This document shows positions 5,264 through 6,927 of a stretch of DNA of 6,927 nt, piece after piece. The position numbers and the translations under genes are program-made. Origin of the DNA: an uncultured Prevotellaceae bacterium. Lineage in GTDB: Bacteria; Bacteroidota; Bacteroidia; Bacteroidales; Bacteroidaceae. Every line of letters starts with the position of its first letter. Within the stretch, counting starts at the first letter, position 1. The DNA is taken from NCBI GenBank assembly GCA_946644025.1, contig CAMPCG010000155.1:1-6927 (forward strand), in the 5' to 3' direction. The notes under the pieces are model-generated. The model had not been told where the DNA came from and did not search any database. It worked only from the letters and a program-made list of their open reading frames with translations.

Positions 5264-6927
5264 ATGAAGAAATGGACCATCGACGACGCCCGCGAGCTGT
5301 ACAACATTAACGGCTGGGGCACAAGCTACTTCGGTATCAACGACCAGGGTCATGTCTACGTGACGCCCTGCAAGGACAGTGTGCAGATAGACCTGCGCGA
5401 GGTGATGGACGAGCTGCAGCTGCGCGACGTGACGGCCCCCGTGCTGCTGCGCTTCCCCGACATTCTGGACAACCGCATCGAGAAGACATGGAGCTGCTTC
5501 AAGAAAGCCGCCGAGGAGTACGACTACAAGGGCGAGAACTACGTGGTCTACCCCATCAAGGTGAACCAGATGCAGCCCGTCGTCGAGGAAATCATCAGCC
5601 ACGGCCGCAAGTTCAACCTGGGCGTGGAGGCCGGCTCCAAGCCCGAGCTTCACGCCGTCATAGCCGTGCAGTGCCAGAGCGACTCAATCATCGTATGCAA
5701 CGGCTACAAGGACCAGTCATACATAGAGCTGGCCCTGCTGGCACAGAAGATGGGCAAGCATATATTTATAGTTGTGGAGAAGCCCAACGAGCTGGAGCTC
5801 ATAGCCCGCGAGGCGAAGAAGCTGGGCGTGAAGCCCAACATCGGCATACGCATCAAGCTGGCCTCCTCGGGCTCGGGCAAGTGGGAGGAGAGCGGCGGCG
5901 ACGCCTCGAAGTTCGGCCTTACCAGCGCCGAGCTGCTCGAAGCCCTCGACCTGCTCGACAAGAAGGACATGCGCGACTGCCTACGGCTCATACACTTCCA
6001 CATAGGCAGCCAGATTACCAAGATAAGGCGCATACAGACCGCCCTGCGCGAGGCGTCGCAGTTCTACATCCAGCTGCACAAGATGGGCTACAACGTGGAC
6101 TTCGTAGACTGCGGCGGCGGACTCGGCGTGGACTACGACGGCACGCGCTCGCCCTCCAGCGAGAGCTCGGTGAACTACTCCATACAGGAGTACGTCAACG
6201 ACTGTATCTACACCTTCGTGGAGGCCGCCAACAAGAACGGCATACCCCACCCCAACCTCATCACCGAGAGCGGACGCTCGCTGGCCGCCCACCACTCGGT
6301 GCTCGTCATCGACGTGCTGGAGACGGCCTCGCTGCCCGAGATGCCCGAGGAGTTTGAGCCCGACCCCGACTCGCACCAGCTCGTAAAGGACCTGTACGAG
6401 ATATGGGACAACCTCAGCCCGCGCAACGTGCTCGAGGACTGGCACGACGCGGAGCAGATACGCGAAGAGGTGCTGGACCTCTTCACCCACGGCATCGTAG
6501 ACCTCAAGACCCGTGCCGAGGTGGAGGCCATGTACTGGAGCGTATGTCACGAGATACACGCCCTGGCGAAGAACCTGAAGCACATTCCCGAGGAGCTGAT
6601 GAACATCGACAAGCTGCTGGCCGACAAGTACTTCTGCAACTTCTCGCTCTTCCAGTCGCTGCCCGACTCGTGGGCCATAGACCAGCTCTTCCCCATCATG
6701 CCCATACAGCGCCTCGACGAGCGACCCACGCGCAACGCCACCCTGCAGGACATCACCTGCGACTCCGACGGAAAGATAGCGCAGTTCGTCACCAACCGCC
6801 ACAACTCTCACGCACTGCCCGTTCACGCCCTGCGCAAGAACGACAAGTACTACCTCGGCGTGTTCCTCGTGGGTGCCTATCAGGAGATACTCGGCGACAT
6901 GCACAACCTCTTCGGCGACACCACCGC
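5264..6927 (+). CDS. speA: Biosynthetic arginine decarboxylase, 3'-truncated by window edge
   Basis: ATG 5264 opens a frame of 554 codons that runs off the right edge. The family is about 630 residues, so only the extreme C-terminus is missing. This PLP-dependent fold-III enzyme converts arginine to agmatine and CO2, the first step of the agmatine route to putrescine and spermidine. The PLP-binding lysine is K99 in VVYPIKVNQ. Other visible motifs are HFHIGSQ (244-250), DCGGGLGVDYDG (282-293), which binds the PLP phosphate, and ESGRSLAAHH (335-344). Near the C-terminus are CDSD (499-502), which supplies the catalytic Cys and Asp of the partner subunit, and GAYQEILGDMHNLFGD (537-552). The start MKKWTIDDARELYNINGWG is typical of Bacteroidales SpeA. 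No second polyamine gene is in view. Confidence 0.95.
   Translation, partial: MKKWTIDDARELYNINGWGTSYFGINDQGHVYVTPCKDSVQIDLREVMDELQLRDVTAPVLLRFPDILDNRIEKTWSCFKKAAEEYDYKGENYVVYPIKVNQMQPVVEEIISHGRKFNLGVEAGSKPELHAVIAVQCQSDSIIVCNGYKDQSYIELALLAQKMGKHIFIVVEKPNELELIAREAKKLGVKPNIGIRIKLASSGSGKWEESGGDASKFGLTSAELLEALDLLDKKDMRDCLRLIHFHIGSQITKIRRIQTALREASQFYIQLHKMGYNVDFVDCGGGLGVDYDGTRSPSSESSVNYSIQEYVNDCIYTFVEAANKNGIPHPNLITESGRSLAAHHSVLVIDVLETASLPEMPEEFEPDPDSHQLVKDLYEIWDNLSPRNVLEDWHDAEQIREEVLDLFTHGIVDLKTRAEVEAMYWSVCHEIHALAKNLKHIPEELMNIDKLLADKYFCNFSLFQSLPDSWAIDQLFPIMPIQRLDERPTRNATLQDITCDSDGKIAQFVTNRHNSHALPVHALRKNDKYYLGVFLVGAYQEILGDMHNLFGDTT

Noticed and set aside
5981..6904. 307-codon open frame on the minus strand opposite speA
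   Set aside because: It is a shadow of speA, whose PLP and active-site motifs run unbroken on the plus strand. The antisense product is a Val/Leu/Gly/His-rich sequence with no recognisable domain.
1..6927. A defence island, CRISPR array, prophage or transposon
   Set aside because: I looked for spaced direct repeats, transposase or integrase motifs and phage genes on both strands and saw none. DinD is the only gene with a mobile-element flavour.

Overview
The window looks like chromosome from a Bacteroidota bacterium, most likely Bacteroidales of the Prevotella type. The evidence is four promoters of the Bacteroidota form (TTTG about 19-21 bases before TAnnTTTG, with one weaker -33 box), almost no Shine-Dalgarno sequences, high G+C coding DNA, and typical gene content: a TatA/TatC pair without TatB, an A-type flavoprotein and a biosynthetic arginine decarboxylase. 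The genus is an inference from style, not from a marker gene.

Layout: (1) 1-373, minus strand, is the N-terminal part of a MATE-family efflux transporter that runs off the left edge. (2) 374-489 is a divergent promoter region built as a near-perfect 25-bp inverted repeat. (3) 490-3814, plus strand, is a five-gene run: a single-domain STAS protein, tatA, tatC, a DinD-family protein and dprA. The last three are joined by ATGA stop/start overlaps. (4) 3815-3865 is a TCACTTM heptamer array at the convergent end; it also supplies the last codons and stop of the next gene. (5) 3845-5101, minus strand, is a flavodiiron protein (FprA type) carrying an apparent in-frame insertion of about 19 residues inside its diiron domain. 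(6) 5102-5263 is a second divergent promoter region, again with mirrored -7 boxes inside an inverted repeat. (7) 5264 to the right edge, plus strand, is most of a biosynthetic arginine decarboxylase (speA).

How the genes fit together: TatA and TatC form a minimal twin-arginine protein exporter. DprA protects incoming single-stranded DNA and loads RecA during transformation. DinD of E. coli is known to act against RecA filaments, so a DinD-like gene translationally coupled to dprA is the most suggestive arrangement here. DinD is also visibly lower in G+C than its neighbours, which suggests later arrival. The flavodiiron protein would reduce O2 or NO in an anaerobe, and SpeA starts polyamine synthesis. 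I found no CRISPR array, tRNA, rRNA, transposase or complete new system. The items most worth following are the peptide insertion in the flavodiiron protein, the dinD/dprA coupling and the two mirrored promoter regions.
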